Both the position numbers and the translations under genes were made by a program. A stretch of DNA of 31,538 nt. Source: a virus. Under the pieces are notes generated by a model. It had not been told where the DNA came from, made no database searches, and saw only the letters and a program-made list of their open reading frames with translations. The stretch covers positions 1 to 31,538 of the IMG/VR virus record IMGVR_UViG_3300046010_005245, one strand, 5' to 3'. Positions 8,096 to 16,504 of this stretch are shown in pieces; position 1 is the stretch's first letter, and the number at the start of each line of letters is the position of its first letter.

Positions 8096-9064
8096 ATGGG
8101 ACGTCCAATTCCAGAAAGATTTTTTAACGGCACCGGCGGTGCTGGATCACCAGGCGGTGAAGGTATTTCTTCACTAATTGTTGAAGGTGGTAATAGCTTT
8201 TCAGCTGGTACTACTATTAGTTTTAGCGCAAGTCCAATTGGTGGAACAACAGCAACAGCTACAATTACTTTTGTTGCACCAGCAGACAATGCACCAGGTA
8301 ACGGTAACGTTGCTACTGCTAGTATTACAGAAGCAGGTAGCGGCTATACATCAGTTCCAACAGTGACATTCAACAAACCAGCTAACGTTGTGGTTGATGG
8401 ATTTACTCAAATTGCAGGTAAAGTATTTAAATTCTCAAGCGGTGTAACATCAGGCATTTTTGCAGGTATGGTTGCTAATGCATTCTTTACTACAACTACA
8501 TTAGGTAATCCAACTCGTGTTGTCAGTGTCGACGTTGCAAGCGGTAATATCACTATGTCAACAGCTAACACAGCGGCTATCAGTTCACCAATTAGCTTTG
8601 GTGATGTTGGTCGCTTAGGTGATATTTTACCAGTTCTTATCCCAGCAGTTACAACAGCTAATACAATCCAAGGTAATGCTTTTATTACATCAGGAGCAGG
8701 TGGTAGAGTGTGTGACATCCTTTCACAAAAAGGTTCACGTCGTTATAGAGTAACAAATGATCAAGGTACAGACACAGTTCGCCTAGTTCCAACAGGTATC
8801 AACGGTAACGAAGATGCTAATAATCCAACAGTGGCTGCAGTAACAGCTGCAGGTGGTCCAGTTGCAGCAGGACAGATGACTATCCAAGCTACAGACTCAG
8901 CAGGCGGTACATATTGGGTTGGTAAACTTGAAGGCCAAACAGCATTAGTATTCCCAGGTGGTACAGGTACTCCAGGTACAGAATTTGCTGCTAATACTCA
9001 TGTTATATGGACTATGAACACAGCAGTAGCAAGTACTTCAGTAAAACTAGCAACAAACGACTAA
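8096..9064 (+). CDS. Virion structural protein, possible capsid decoration protein
   Basis: A 322-residue beta-rich protein, strongly Gly/Thr/Ala-rich, beginning MGRPIPERFFNGTGGAGSPG. It has the pattern ITEAGSGYTSVPTVTF (about residues 76-92); similar GSGYTSxPTVTF motifs are common in phage head and appendage proteins. A charged segment, SQKGSRRYRV (about residues 210-220) followed by TNDQGTDTVRLV, resembles a block I associate with structural proteins next to the capsid gene in marine T4-like phages. It is a one-gene unit: own late promoter, structured leader, good Shine-Dalgarno (AAGGAG) and a strong terminator. That isolation suggests it is needed in large amounts. A head decoration role is an inference; a head fibre is an alternative. 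Confidence 0.6.
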   Translation: MGRPIPERFFNGTGGAGSPGGEGISSLIVEGGNSFSAGTTISFSASPIGGTTATATITFVAPADNAPGNGNVATASITEAGSGYTSVPTVTFNKPANVVVDGFTQIAGKVFKFSSGVTSGIFAGMVANAFFTTTTLGNPTRVVSVDVASGNITMSTANTAAISSPISFGDVGRLGDILPVLIPAVTTANTIQGNAFITSGAGGRVCDILSQKGSRRYRVTNDQGTDTVRLVPTGINGNEDANNPTVAAVTAAGGPVAAGQMTIQATDSAGGTYWVGKLEGQTALVFPGGTGTPGTEFAANTHVIWTMNTAVASTSVKLATND

Positions 9065-9077
9065 TTTTAGTCACAGT

Positions 9078-9105
9078 AAAAATAGCACCTTAGGGTGCTA
9101 TTTTT
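9078..9105 (+). terminator. Intrinsic terminator after virion gene
   Basis: A perfect 12-base-pair stem, AAAAATAGCACC and GGTGCTATTTTT, encloses a TTAG loop and continues into TT. It lies 13 bases after the stop codon and insulates the fibre genes that follow. Because the arms run A to T, it may also work for leftward transcription. Confidence 0.92.
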
Positions 9106-9122
9106 TTATCTAGTAATTAAGT

Positions 9123-9130
9123 GATAAATA
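9123..9130 (+). promoter_or_regulatory. Late promoter GATAAATA for first fibre gene
   Basis: GATAAATA ends 21 bases before the ATG at 9151. The inferred 15-base leader contains a modest ribosome site (TGGAAT). It lies 17 bases after the terminator stem. Confidence 0.75.
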
Positions 9131-9150
9131 ATAGAAATGGAATAATTTAG

Positions 9151-9822
9151 ATGGCTACAGTTAAAAGAACCAGCGGTAATTTAATAATTCAAACACCCGT
9201 CAAAACGGGAGTTAATGCTAATATTACCCTTGACACTGATTTTGTAATTATCACAGGTAATCTTAATGTCCGCGGCAATACCACGGTGATTAACAGTAAT
9301 ATACAGACTATCAGTGATAACATTCTTACTTTAAATAGTGGAGAAACTGGTAACGGTGTAAGCACATTAGGTACCACATCAGGTATTGAAATTGATCGCG
9401 GAAGTGCTGCGGGCGGTAACGTACAACTAATATGGAATGAAAGTACCAGCACGTGGCAAGTAAGCGGTATGTTTCCGGGTGCTCCTGGTGACGGAAGTCA
9501 ATATCTTAACATAGCAACTACTACAGGCGGCACTCCTATTTCAGCAGTAGTTGAAGATCCAAATCCTGTATTGGGCGGTAACTTAAATGTCAACGGTAAA
9601 ACGATTTATGCTAACGTAGCTGCAAATACCTACGTAACTATACAAGGTGTGATGTCGATCATAAATGCAAATATTACTCCTAATATAAATTCAGGCACTA
9701 CAGTATTTTATGCTAATACAGCAGGTGCAGGAACAGCAGGATTATATGTAGTAAATGATCAAGCTACAAATGAAGAATTAGTAACAAAACGAAGAGCGTT
9801 TGGCTTTTCATTAATATTATAG
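9151..9822 (+). CDS. Fibre-type virion protein
   Basis: A 223-residue Asn/Thr/Gly-rich beta protein. Residues 36-105 form a recognisable fibre module: ITGNLNVRGNTTV, then SDNILTLNSGETG, GIEIDRG and VQLIWNE...W. The same pattern recurs in the 16505 gene (about residues 43-112) and, more loosely, in the 13535 gene. From family knowledge such 'GNLxVxG' modules occur in trimeric tail fibres and appendages of marine myoviruses. A second GNLNVNGKTIYANV segment (about 142-155) suggests repeated beta layers. It leads a compact rightward group (9151, 9832, 10148). Attachment site on the virion is unknown. Confidence 0.65.
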   Translation: MATVKRTSGNLIIQTPVKTGVNANITLDTDFVIITGNLNVRGNTTVINSNIQTISDNILTLNSGETGNGVSTLGTTSGIEIDRGSAAGGNVQLIWNESTSTWQVSGMFPGAPGDGSQYLNIATTTGGTPISAVVEDPNPVLGGNLNVNGKTIYANVAANTYVTIQGVMSIINANITPNINSGTTVFYANTAGAGTAGLYVVNDQATNEELVTKRRAFGFSLIL

Positions 9823-9831
9823 GAAATAAAA

Positions 9832-10146
9832 ATGGCAATACAAAGCACTTCTCTCACATTAGGCCAAAGTAACATCTATGTTAGCTCTGGTAGCACGGTT
9901 GTATCCGTGATGTATTTCTGCAATCAAAATTCTTCAGCTGCAAATTTAAATGTTTGGGTGGTTGGGAACGGATCTGTTGCTGGGGGCACAAGCTCTGCAG
10001 CTAATTTGATCTATAGAGAAATACAATTGGCTGCCGCAGACACTTATGTTGTGGATATGGAGAAATTAGTGTTGTCCAATGGAGACTACATCAGAGCTAA
10101 TGCTGGTGGTACAGTAAGTGCTACCGTAAGCTACGTAGGAATCTAA
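9832..10146 (+). CDS. Small beta-rich virion-associated protein
   Basis: A 104-residue protein with alternating hydrophobic strands and no charged stretch. It opens MAIQSTSLTLGQSNIYVSSG, and its end (GDYIRANAGGTVSATVSYV) looks like the last strands of a small beta sandwich. I recognise this general shape from short proteins placed between fibre genes in T4-like phages, but no named family. AGGAAA precedes the ATG, 9 bases after the previous stop. Being co-transcribed with fibre genes, it is probably a fibre connector or accessory tip domain; that is inference. Confidence 0.55.
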   Translation: MAIQSTSLTLGQSNIYVSSGSTVVSVMYFCNQNSSAANLNVWVVGNGSVAGGTSSAANLIYREIQLAAADTYVVDMEKLVLSNGDYIRANAGGTVSATVSYVGI

Positions 10147-10147
10147 C

Positions 10148-10588
10148 ATGGGACACATGCTTAAGAATACAGTATTCCGCAGCGGCAGCCATGCCCTGGG
10201 AGTACCTGTAGGAACTAGTAGTATTGGTCCTGACAGTCCGGTTAACGGGCAAACACGCTATAATACCACCACAGGTAAATTAGAATTCTACGCAAACATC
10301 ACCGGCACACCCAGCTGGAATGCCGTTGGTCGTGAAGGTAATGTTGCGATCACCAGGGATAACTTTACCGGCAACGCTGTGGCCACACAATTCTGGCCTC
10401 TCAGCACCAATTTCCAATCAGGCGATGAAAATCAAGTGATCGTACATGTGGGCACGGTTTATCAGATTCCTACCACTAACTATACCTTTGACGGCACGGG
10501 AAACATATTATTCAGTTCAGCACCAAGCGGTGGTGCAGCAATAACAATCATCAGCGGATTTGCCAGCACGATTTCTACTCTAGCCTAA
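10148..10588 (+). CDS. Small fibre protein made of the shared two-domain cassette
   Basis: A 146-residue protein built from two modules seen inside larger neighbours. Residues about 28-62 have GQTRYNTTTGKLEFYANI followed by a W, a pattern common in phage fibres. Residues about 70-140 have DNFTGNAVATQFWPLS, ENQVIVHVGTVYQ, then NYTFDGTGNILF and SAPSGGAAITI. The same pair appears in the 13535 gene (about residues 239-345) and the 16505 gene (about 925-1048). The start follows the previous stop by one base, with AGGAATC upstream; an in-frame ATG at 10157 is an alternative. Likely a stand-alone fibre or tip component; its receptor or partner is unknown. Confidence 0.6.
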   Translation: MGHMLKNTVFRSGSHALGVPVGTSSIGPDSPVNGQTRYNTTTGKLEFYANITGTPSWNAVGREGNVAITRDNFTGNAVATQFWPLSTNFQSGDENQVIVHVGTVYQIPTTNYTFDGTGNILFSSAPSGGAAITIISGFASTISTLA

Positions 10589-10594
10589 AATACT

Positions 10595-10602
10595 GATAAA
10601 TA
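10595..10602 (+). promoter_or_regulatory. Late promoter GATAAATA for large fibre gene
   Basis: GATAAATA ends 21 bases before the ATG at 10623. The 15-base inferred leader includes TTGGAG as ribosome site. Confidence 0.75.
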
Positions 10603-10622
10603 GTAGAAAGGTTGGAGTTTAA

Positions 10623-13535
10623 ATGGCAATCAGTCGTGTCCCGGGGTTTTCTCTATTAGCTAATCTAGATCGTCAAGGTACGGATCTAAGCCTAACCTCT
10701 TCTGGTCAAACCCTATTCTATTGGGACGTAACCAACTATCGTGTAGGTATAAACAATCAAGCACCACAACACGAACTAGATGTCTCAGGTAATATCATCA
10801 CCAGTAATGGACATATATATACTGCTGCCAATTTATCCTATGATATAGGTAGCTATACAAATTATTGGCGCGCTGGATATTTTAGTAATTTATACGGAAC
10901 GCTATTAACCAACACCCAACCAAATATTACCACAGTGGGTAATATTACGAATCTTGTAGTCACAGGAAATTTAACTGTAAATGGTACAACATTCGCTAAT
11001 GTTTCCACTACAGGCAATCTAAACGCTGGTAATAATAGAATTATTTGGGTAGCTGATCCTCTTTCAAGCACAGATGCGGCTACTAAAAATTACGTAGATA
11101 ATCAAATTATAGCGGCAGCTGGTTTAGGTAATACTATACCACTAGGATCATCTGCTGATGGCAATTTGTCAGGTAACAATGCAGCCTATCAAGGGTTTAC
11201 AACCAACACCTTAGTTACTGATGCGATCGATATCCTTAATAGTGTAGCACAAAACTTATTCACTAACACTTTTGTCCGCAGTGTAAGTTTCTCAAGCAAC
11301 GTAACCGCAGGCGGTGTAGGACAGACTATATTATTGACCATGGTGCCACAAGGCAATGTTAATCAATACGAAGTCCAGTGGGGTGATGGTACATCAAACA
11401 CGACATCAAGCAGTTCAACTATCACACATACCTATGCTACCAATGTTGGCACACCTTATACAATTATCGTGACCGCTAACAATACCAACGGTGCTAGTCC
11501 AAGTAACGTTGCTGGTGCAGTAAGAACTAACTATATCACTATCTATGCAGCTGATCCAGCATTAGGCTTTGGATTATTCAGAGCTAACGTCAGCGCATCA
11601 CCATTAACGGGCAATGACCTCTATAGTATCCAAGGTAATGTGATATACTTACAGAATACAACAACAAACACTAATACAGCCACAGCAGTAACTTGGAGCA
11701 TCAATTGGGGCGACGGAACTTATGCCAATGTTCCTAATAACACATCGGCTGGTGGTACTATTGGGCCATATGCTAATAAAACTTATGTTACAAATACAGG
11801 ATCCGGAACACTTGCTGTGAATCTAGCCTTGCTAACTAGCGACATCACTAACCCAGCAATCTTGCCAAGGTTCACAGCTACTACATTAAAAGTTTATGGC
11901 AACAGTGTGAGCCCACCGGCTGGACTCAATACCAAAACGCTAACATTTACAGGTAGCGTTGGTACTAATGCTACACTAGCATCTGGTGCTACAGACAATA
12001 CGGGTGGAACAGCTTTAGCTGCTAACGCATCAGTGAGCAGAACCATAGCAACGGGATCAACACTGATATCAGCTAACTCAGGCAACGTAAGTTCAAGTTT
12101 CACTTGGAGCTCAAATATTGGTTATCTACAGGCAGTGGTAAATGGCCTAGTCTATGGCAATGCTAACATAGCCGCAACAACATCACCAACTGTTACAGGT
12201 AATCTTGGCATACTTGGATTTAGTGATTATAATTTATTAACGTCAGCAGGTGCCGCAACTACATTTGCCAGCTCAACATACTATCCGGGATATTATTACG
12301 GATTTAGAGCAAATATACTAGCTCGTGGTGACTTTATACCAATGGGTATCAATCGCTTTGGTATGAATCATTCCAGCACAGGTATCGTGGCTAATATTGA
12401 GTTCGTCAAAGATGATGTAACCACAGTGCCAACGGTCACGGCTGGAACACTGGCAATCAAAGCACCAGGCACTTACAGATATATTTCAGGCATACCATAT
12501 TTCAATACTGGTAGCCCACAACTATGGTGGCAGAATGTTACCATCAACAGTTGGATTGGACAGACTTGGAATAACACAGCCAACGTGGCATTTGTTGTAA
12601 CTGGCACAGTTAAAGAAGGATCCTCTGGTAATGTGATATTAGCCAATGCACACCCATACGCAAGTTTAAGTAATGTCAGCAGTCCGGCCTTGGCCAGTGG
12701 CACACCCATCGCAGGCACAGGCAACGTGTCGGCTTACAGCGCAGGCAACCTAACAATAGCTATTAATCAAGCAAGTGTGCGTAGTGTGGCCAACTTGAGA
12801 ATCGTAGTAACTAATGTAAATGGTACTAGTGCCTATGCTGAAACTGGAGTTAATGTCCAAGTGCATACAGCAAGCCAAAGTGGCATTAGCGAAATTGCTA
12901 TCAGTGCAAACACAAGTGCTAATACTAACCCAGCGGTGCGTAGCACATACTTCTTAGCCAACACCATACATACTCCACTGTATGCAAGATTAACAAACTT
13001 TATGACAGCACCAAACGTCTACACTGAAGCCAGTGATCCAGGCGTAGCAGGAACCAAAGAAGCAACTATCCGTATTGGTGTGTTAAAATGGTCAGCAAAT
13101 AATTACAGCACAGGGTATCTACCAGTAGGTCCAGATCGTTCAAGTGACGGTGGTAGTTATCAATACTTTACCATGGGCTTCCAACGCACAGGTGTTTCAA
13201 ACTTTAATTTAAACATCGTAGCACCAGCTGGTGTTGCAGGTGTGTGGGTAGCAGCCCCAGGTACAACTATTGATAACACTAGCGGACTTAACGGTTGGCT
13301 CGCAGCCACAACTAGCTATGCTGGTAGTGGTGTACCGGGAAGTAATACAGGTGCCGGCGGTAATGGCAGTGACGGATGTGGCAGCGGAGCATTGATCGCA
13401 GCCAACGTAGCCCTAAGTGGAACATTTACGATGACATTAGGAACAGTCAGCATGTCATCAGCGACCAACAATGTTGCATTAATTAGAATAGCTCTAGCAA
13501 GTGGACAAACAGTTTCCACATTGGCGGTGTCATAA
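10623..13535 (+). CDS. Large tail fibre or appendage protein with PKD-like domains
   Basis: A 970-residue fibre protein. The N-terminal part has YRVGINNQAPQHELDVSGNI (about residues 40-59) and the fibre motif TTVGNITNLVVTGNLTVNGT (about 104-123). DPLSSTDAATKNYVDNQI (about 147-164) is a segment widespread in phage fibres. Two PKD-like beta-sandwich domains follow: VQWGDGTSN with THTYAT (about 249-275) and INWGDGTYAN with a later KTYV (about 358-390). PKD domains often mediate protein or carbohydrate contact. The rest is Thr/Ser/Asn-rich beta sequence without named domains. It overlaps the next gene by one base (TAATG), so the two are translated together. Confidence 0.7.
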   Translation: MAISRVPGFSLLANLDRQGTDLSLTSSGQTLFYWDVTNYRVGINNQAPQHELDVSGNIITSNGHIYTAANLSYDIGSYTNYWRAGYFSNLYGTLLTNTQPNITTVGNITNLVVTGNLTVNGTTFANVSTTGNLNAGNNRIIWVADPLSSTDAATKNYVDNQIIAAAGLGNTIPLGSSADGNLSGNNAAYQGFTTNTLVTDAIDILNSVAQNLFTNTFVRSVSFSSNVTAGGVGQTILLTMVPQGNVNQYEVQWGDGTSNTTSSSSTITHTYATNVGTPYTIIVTANNTNGASPSNVAGAVRTNYITIYAADPALGFGLFRANVSASPLTGNDLYSIQGNVIYLQNTTTNTNTATAVTWSINWGDGTYANVPNNTSAGGTIGPYANKTYVTNTGSGTLAVNLALLTSDITNPAILPRFTATTLKVYGNSVSPPAGLNTKTLTFTGSVGTNATLASGATDNTGGTALAANASVSRTIATGSTLISANSGNVSSSFTWSSNIGYLQAVVNGLVYGNANIAATTSPTVTGNLGILGFSDYNLLTSAGAATTFASSTYYPGYYYGFRANILARGDFIPMGINRFGMNHSSTGIVANIEFVKDDVTTVPTVTAGTLAIKAPGTYRYISGIPYFNTGSPQLWWQNVTINSWIGQTWNNTANVAFVVTGTVKEGSSGNVILANAHPYASLSNVSSPALASGTPIAGTGNVSAYSAGNLTIAINQASVRSVANLRIVVTNVNGTSAYAETGVNVQVHTASQSGISEIAISANTSANTNPAVRSTYFLANTIHTPLYARLTNFMTAPNVYTEASDPGVAGTKEATIRIGVLKWSANNYSTGYLPVGPDRSSDGGSYQYFTMGFQRTGVSNFNLNIVAPAGVAGVWVAAPGTTIDNTSGLNGWLAATTSYAGSGVPGSNTGAGGNGSDGCGSGALIAANVALSGTFTMTLGTVSMSSATNNVALIRIALASGQTVSTLAVS

Positions 13536-15706
13536 TGGCTCAGAACGCATCAGATAGTCAAAAAGTAGACTTTCTTTGGAAGAAGATAGTCTACGGTGCA
13601 GCCAAGACTGATATCTCTGGCAACATTGACGCGACCAACGAACCTAATCCAAGTCCACTATTAATACGTGGCGATAAAATTTTACAACAATCTGATCTGA
13701 TCGCCAATGTTATTCCTGGCAGTAACAGCAGTGTTGTAACAGTTTATCCAACTACCTTTCCTATAGAATGTACTAGCACAGCAGGTATTCCAACACCGAC
13801 TTTAACTTGGCAAACAGGTCGTACATTTTGGGTTCCACCTGAGTTTGGATCAACATACCAGATCAAAGTTTATATCAGTCCAAGTGGCCAGGCAGCTAAT
13901 GTTTTAACCAAAGGTACACAGGTATTTGCCACAGGTAGTGGTAACAACGATCTATGGGTATTTGACTATCAAGCAGGTATTTTAAACTTTAACAGCAACA
14001 ACACACCATATGCTGGTGGAGGCCCAATTAGCTTTACTGGTAACAGCGTGTACATCAGTGGTGCTGTTTATTCTGGATTGTTTGGGTTACCTGGCACAGG
14101 TAATATTGGTAATTTACTTTTAGGTAATATCACATTTAACGGAAATACCATATCATCTAATCAAACCAACGGCAATATAATGATTGATGCACCAGGTACT
14201 GGTATCGTGCAGTTTGTTGGGCAAGATGCTATTGGTTTACCGGCTGGCAATGTTATAGCCAGACCATCTAGTCCCTATACTGGTTATATAAGATTTAATA
14301 CTGAAATATCTGATATTGAATATTGGAATGGTACTACCTGGACAACTCCAGCAGCGGGTGTTATATCATCAGATACGATTAATCCCGACGGTGTGGCTAA
14401 TGTATTTGTTCTAAGTTCAAACAGTAGTACACTAGGTGTTATGGTTAGTATTAACGGTACTCTACAACAACCATATACATCTTATACTATAGTAAACAAT
14501 AATCAAATCCAATTTACTGAAATACCTTTAACCACAGATATTGTTGAAGTTCGACATATTGTACCAGGCACACAAACAGTATCGGCTGAATCTTTAACAT
14601 TGGGAACTACTCGAGTTGATCTAGACACAGCCAATGTAAACGTCACTGGTAACATATTGCCAAGTGCCAACGTAACCTATAGTCTAGGCAGTGAAACGCT
14701 ACAGTGGAAAGATCTTTGGGTCAGCGGCAACACGGTTTATATTGGTGGGTCGGCTATTGCAGTGGTTAATGGACAATTATCTATCGGCGGTAACACAGTT
14801 GGTGCCGCAGATCCATATGGTAATATCAATGTCCAAGCCTATACTGAAACCATGGGATTCCAAAACTATAGCAATGTCAATGTTGCAGCCTATACACAAA
14901 CACAATCGTTTACAAACTATAGTAACGTAAATGTTGCGGCATATACACAAACACAAAGTTATACTAACTATTCAAACGTAAATGTTGCGGCTTATGTAAC
15001 TACAAATGGACTTACTAATTATAGTAATGTCAACGTCGCTGCCTATGTAACTACCAACGGATTGACTAATTATAGTAACGTAAATGTAATAGCCTATACA
15101 CAAACACAGAGTTACACTAACTATTCAAACGTCAATCTATCAGCGTATCTAGGTGGAGCAGTTACGATTGGTGGTAATTTAACTGTCAATGGTAACTTGT
15201 TTATCAACGGCAATTTAACAACTATCAATGCTAATAATTTAGTCATCAGTGACAGCATGATCTATCTAGCTGATGATAATCCAGCAGATACCCTAGACAT
15301 TGGCATAGTCAGTGCATTTACCAATGCTGTCCGTTATCAACACACAGGATTTGTTCGTGACGCCACTGATGGGGATTGGAAACTGTTTGCCAATGTAGTT
15401 GCTGAACCAACCACTACAATTGATTTTACTAATGCTAGTTATAGCAATTTACAAGTAGGAAATTTACGAACCATTGGCACAGTCAACGCATCAGGAAACG
15501 TGTTGGCATCAACCGGTGCATTTGGCACAGTGACAACCAGTGGCAATATTGCAGTCAGCGGCAATGTGGTATTCTCAGGATGGAGTATCCGTGAAACCGG
15601 CACTAAACTTTACTTTGCTTACAACGGTGTTAATAAAATGAGTTTAGACACAGGTGGTAATCTAGTAGTCACCGGTGACCTCACTGCGTTTGGTACTATT
15701 ACCTAG
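13535..15706 (+). CDS. Tail fibre protein with 17-residue tandem repeats
   Basis: A 723-residue fibre protein starting inside the stop of its predecessor. The N-terminus (MAQNASDSQKVDFLWKKIVY, then GAAKTD) is unlike the repeated parts and may be the attachment end. Residues about 239-345 hold the shared cassette (YIRFNTEISDIEYWNG..W, then VMVSINGTLQQPYTSYTI and IQFTEIP). Residues 427-545 are seven tandem 17-residue repeats, NYSNVNVAAYTQTQSFT and variants. Residues about 545-625 carry ISDSMIYLADDN, then YQHTGFVRDATDGDWKLF, shared with the 16505 gene. The C-terminus is again 'GNIAVSGNVVFSG'-type. The AGGA site for the next gene overlaps its end. Confidence 0.72.
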   Translation: MAQNASDSQKVDFLWKKIVYGAAKTDISGNIDATNEPNPSPLLIRGDKILQQSDLIANVIPGSNSSVVTVYPTTFPIECTSTAGIPTPTLTWQTGRTFWVPPEFGSTYQIKVYISPSGQAANVLTKGTQVFATGSGNNDLWVFDYQAGILNFNSNNTPYAGGGPISFTGNSVYISGAVYSGLFGLPGTGNIGNLLLGNITFNGNTISSNQTNGNIMIDAPGTGIVQFVGQDAIGLPAGNVIARPSSPYTGYIRFNTEISDIEYWNGTTWTTPAAGVISSDTINPDGVANVFVLSSNSSTLGVMVSINGTLQQPYTSYTIVNNNQIQFTEIPLTTDIVEVRHIVPGTQTVSAESLTLGTTRVDLDTANVNVTGNILPSANVTYSLGSETLQWKDLWVSGNTVYIGGSAIAVVNGQLSIGGNTVGAADPYGNINVQAYTETMGFQNYSNVNVAAYTQTQSFTNYSNVNVAAYTQTQSYTNYSNVNVAAYVTTNGLTNYSNVNVAAYVTTNGLTNYSNVNVIAYTQTQSYTNYSNVNLSAYLGGAVTIGGNLTVNGNLFINGNLTTINANNLVISDSMIYLADDNPADTLDIGIVSAFTNAVRYQHTGFVRDATDGDWKLFANVVAEPTTTIDFTNASYSNLQVGNLRTIGTVNASGNVLASTGAFGTVTTSGNIAVSGNVVFSGWSIRETGTKLYFAYNGVNKMSLDTGGNLVVTGDLTAFGTIT
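14813..15169 (+). repeat. Seven tandem 51-base coding repeats in fibre gene
   Basis: Units begin at 14813, 14864, 14915, 14966, 15017, 15068 and 15119, all in frame, each encoding 17 residues. The first and last units are the most diverged. Unit types alternate: TQTQS in units 2, 3 and 6, TTNGL in units 4 and 5. The repeat is of protein type, a probable beta-spiral or beta-prism shaft, not a CRISPR array: there are no unique spacers. Confidence 0.9.
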
Positions 15707-15715
15707 GAATAACTT

Positions 15716-16255
15716 ATGGCATTACCTAGTTCTGGTTCAATATCGATGTCACAGATCAATACAGAATTAACAAATAGTTCTACTGCAACACTCAACTTGG
15801 GTGCTACCACTGTCCGTAATTTATTTGGGGTATTCTCAAATCCTATAAAATTTAGCAACGGATACGGCAAACAAAGAGTTATCACTCAATCGATAAACGT
15901 TGTCCAAGGTGGGTTTGGTGAACTTTATTATACCTACGGTCCTTATAACATAGTTGGAAAAACGACAATCACAGGTACTAGCTTACAAACAGTCCAAGTT
16001 GAATGCGGTCCTGGTGGGTGTGAATTCCATAATGCTTGTATTTTTGATTTCTCATATGATAACATCAACTGGACCAGATTAGTTAACATTGGTGGAACCT
16101 GTTGGAATAACTGTGATCCCCATTTTAGAAGCTCTACAAATTCAACAGCTTTGGTTTCAGCGGCCGTCAGTGGCACAAACTTGTATCTAAGGATAGGTAC
16201 ATGGACGGAAAGAGGCGGACAAATGACAGTAACAGGTACAGTTACAATAACCTAA
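15716..16255 (+). CDS. Small appendage protein with MALPSSG N-terminus
   Basis: A 179-residue protein whose N-terminus, MALPSSGSISMSQINTEL, is a motif I recognise from minor tail or appendage proteins of many tailed phages. It is followed by VRNLFGVFSNPIKFSNGYGK (about residues 33-52). The remainder is a beta-rich domain with five cysteines (ECGPGGCEFHNACIF at about 97-111, then GTCWNNCD at about 127-134). The cysteines are unusual among these otherwise cysteine-poor fibre proteins and may bind metal. TAGGAA precedes the ATG, which lies 9 bases after the previous stop. Likely a tip or adhesin component; the specific function is unknown. Confidence 0.62.
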   Translation: MALPSSGSISMSQINTELTNSSTATLNLGATTVRNLFGVFSNPIKFSNGYGKQRVITQSINVVQGGFGELYYTYGPYNIVGKTTITGTSLQTVQVECGPGGCEFHNACIFDFSYDNINWTRLVNIGGTCWNNCDPHFRSSTNSTALVSAAVSGTNLYLRIGTWTERGGQMTVTGTVTIT

Positions 16256-16263
16256 ACAGATAA

Positions 16264-16271
16264 AGTAAATA
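16264..16271 (+). promoter_or_regulatory. Late-type box AGTAAATA before remnant frame
   Basis: AGTAAATA ends 21 bases before the ATG at 16292, the same spacing as the active-looking late promoters, and AGAGA lies between them. Confidence 0.55.
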
Positions 16272-16291
16272 CACTATAACAGAGACCAGCA

Positions 16292-16363
16292 ATGACAACA
16301 CAGGTAAATTCAACAGTATTAGGCACATTGGGTAACTTGGCGGTTACTGGTAGGTACTCGTAA
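16292..16363 (+). pseudogene. 23-codon frame, possible remnant of a fibre gene
   Basis: The frame reads MTTQVNSTVLGTLGNLAVTG then RYS and stop. 'LGNLAVTG' matches the 'GNLxVxG' strand motif of the neighbouring fibre proteins, and the frame has a late box at standard spacing. It looks like the start of a fibre gene whose body was lost, perhaps by recombination with the gene at 16505. A functional short peptide is the alternative. Confidence 0.4.
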
Positions 16364-16366
16364 ATA
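16359..16366 (+). promoter_or_regulatory. Possible late box CGTAAATA
   Basis: CGTAAATA overlaps the stop codon of the 23-codon remnant. No start codon lies at the usual 21-22 base distance, so if active it would give a long leader for the gene at 16505. Confidence 0.35.
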
Positions 16367-16407
16367 CACTAAATTTTACAATCGCTTGATAATTTTCTCC
16401 AATCTCA

Positions 16408-16415
16408 GCTAAATA
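16408..16415 (+). promoter_or_regulatory. Probable late box GCTAAATA for largest fibre gene
   Basis: GCTAAATA is the box closest to the gene at 16505 and would give a leader of about 84 bases. That leader holds a nine-codon frame (16450-16479, MEPQAVTIV) behind a GGGGAA site. A weak CCG/CGG and CAATA/TATTG pairing lies within 16456-16494. Confidence 0.45.
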
Positions 16416-16504
16416 CTAGTAACAACACACAAGTAAGCCCTAGGGGAATATGGAACCGCAGGCTGTAACAATAGTGTAATAATTATTATTGCGGAAACCA
16501 TAAC

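Noticed and set aside
14813-15169. Direct repeats that could suggest a CRISPR array
   Set aside because: Units are contiguous, in frame within a fibre gene, have no spacers and show codon-level variation.
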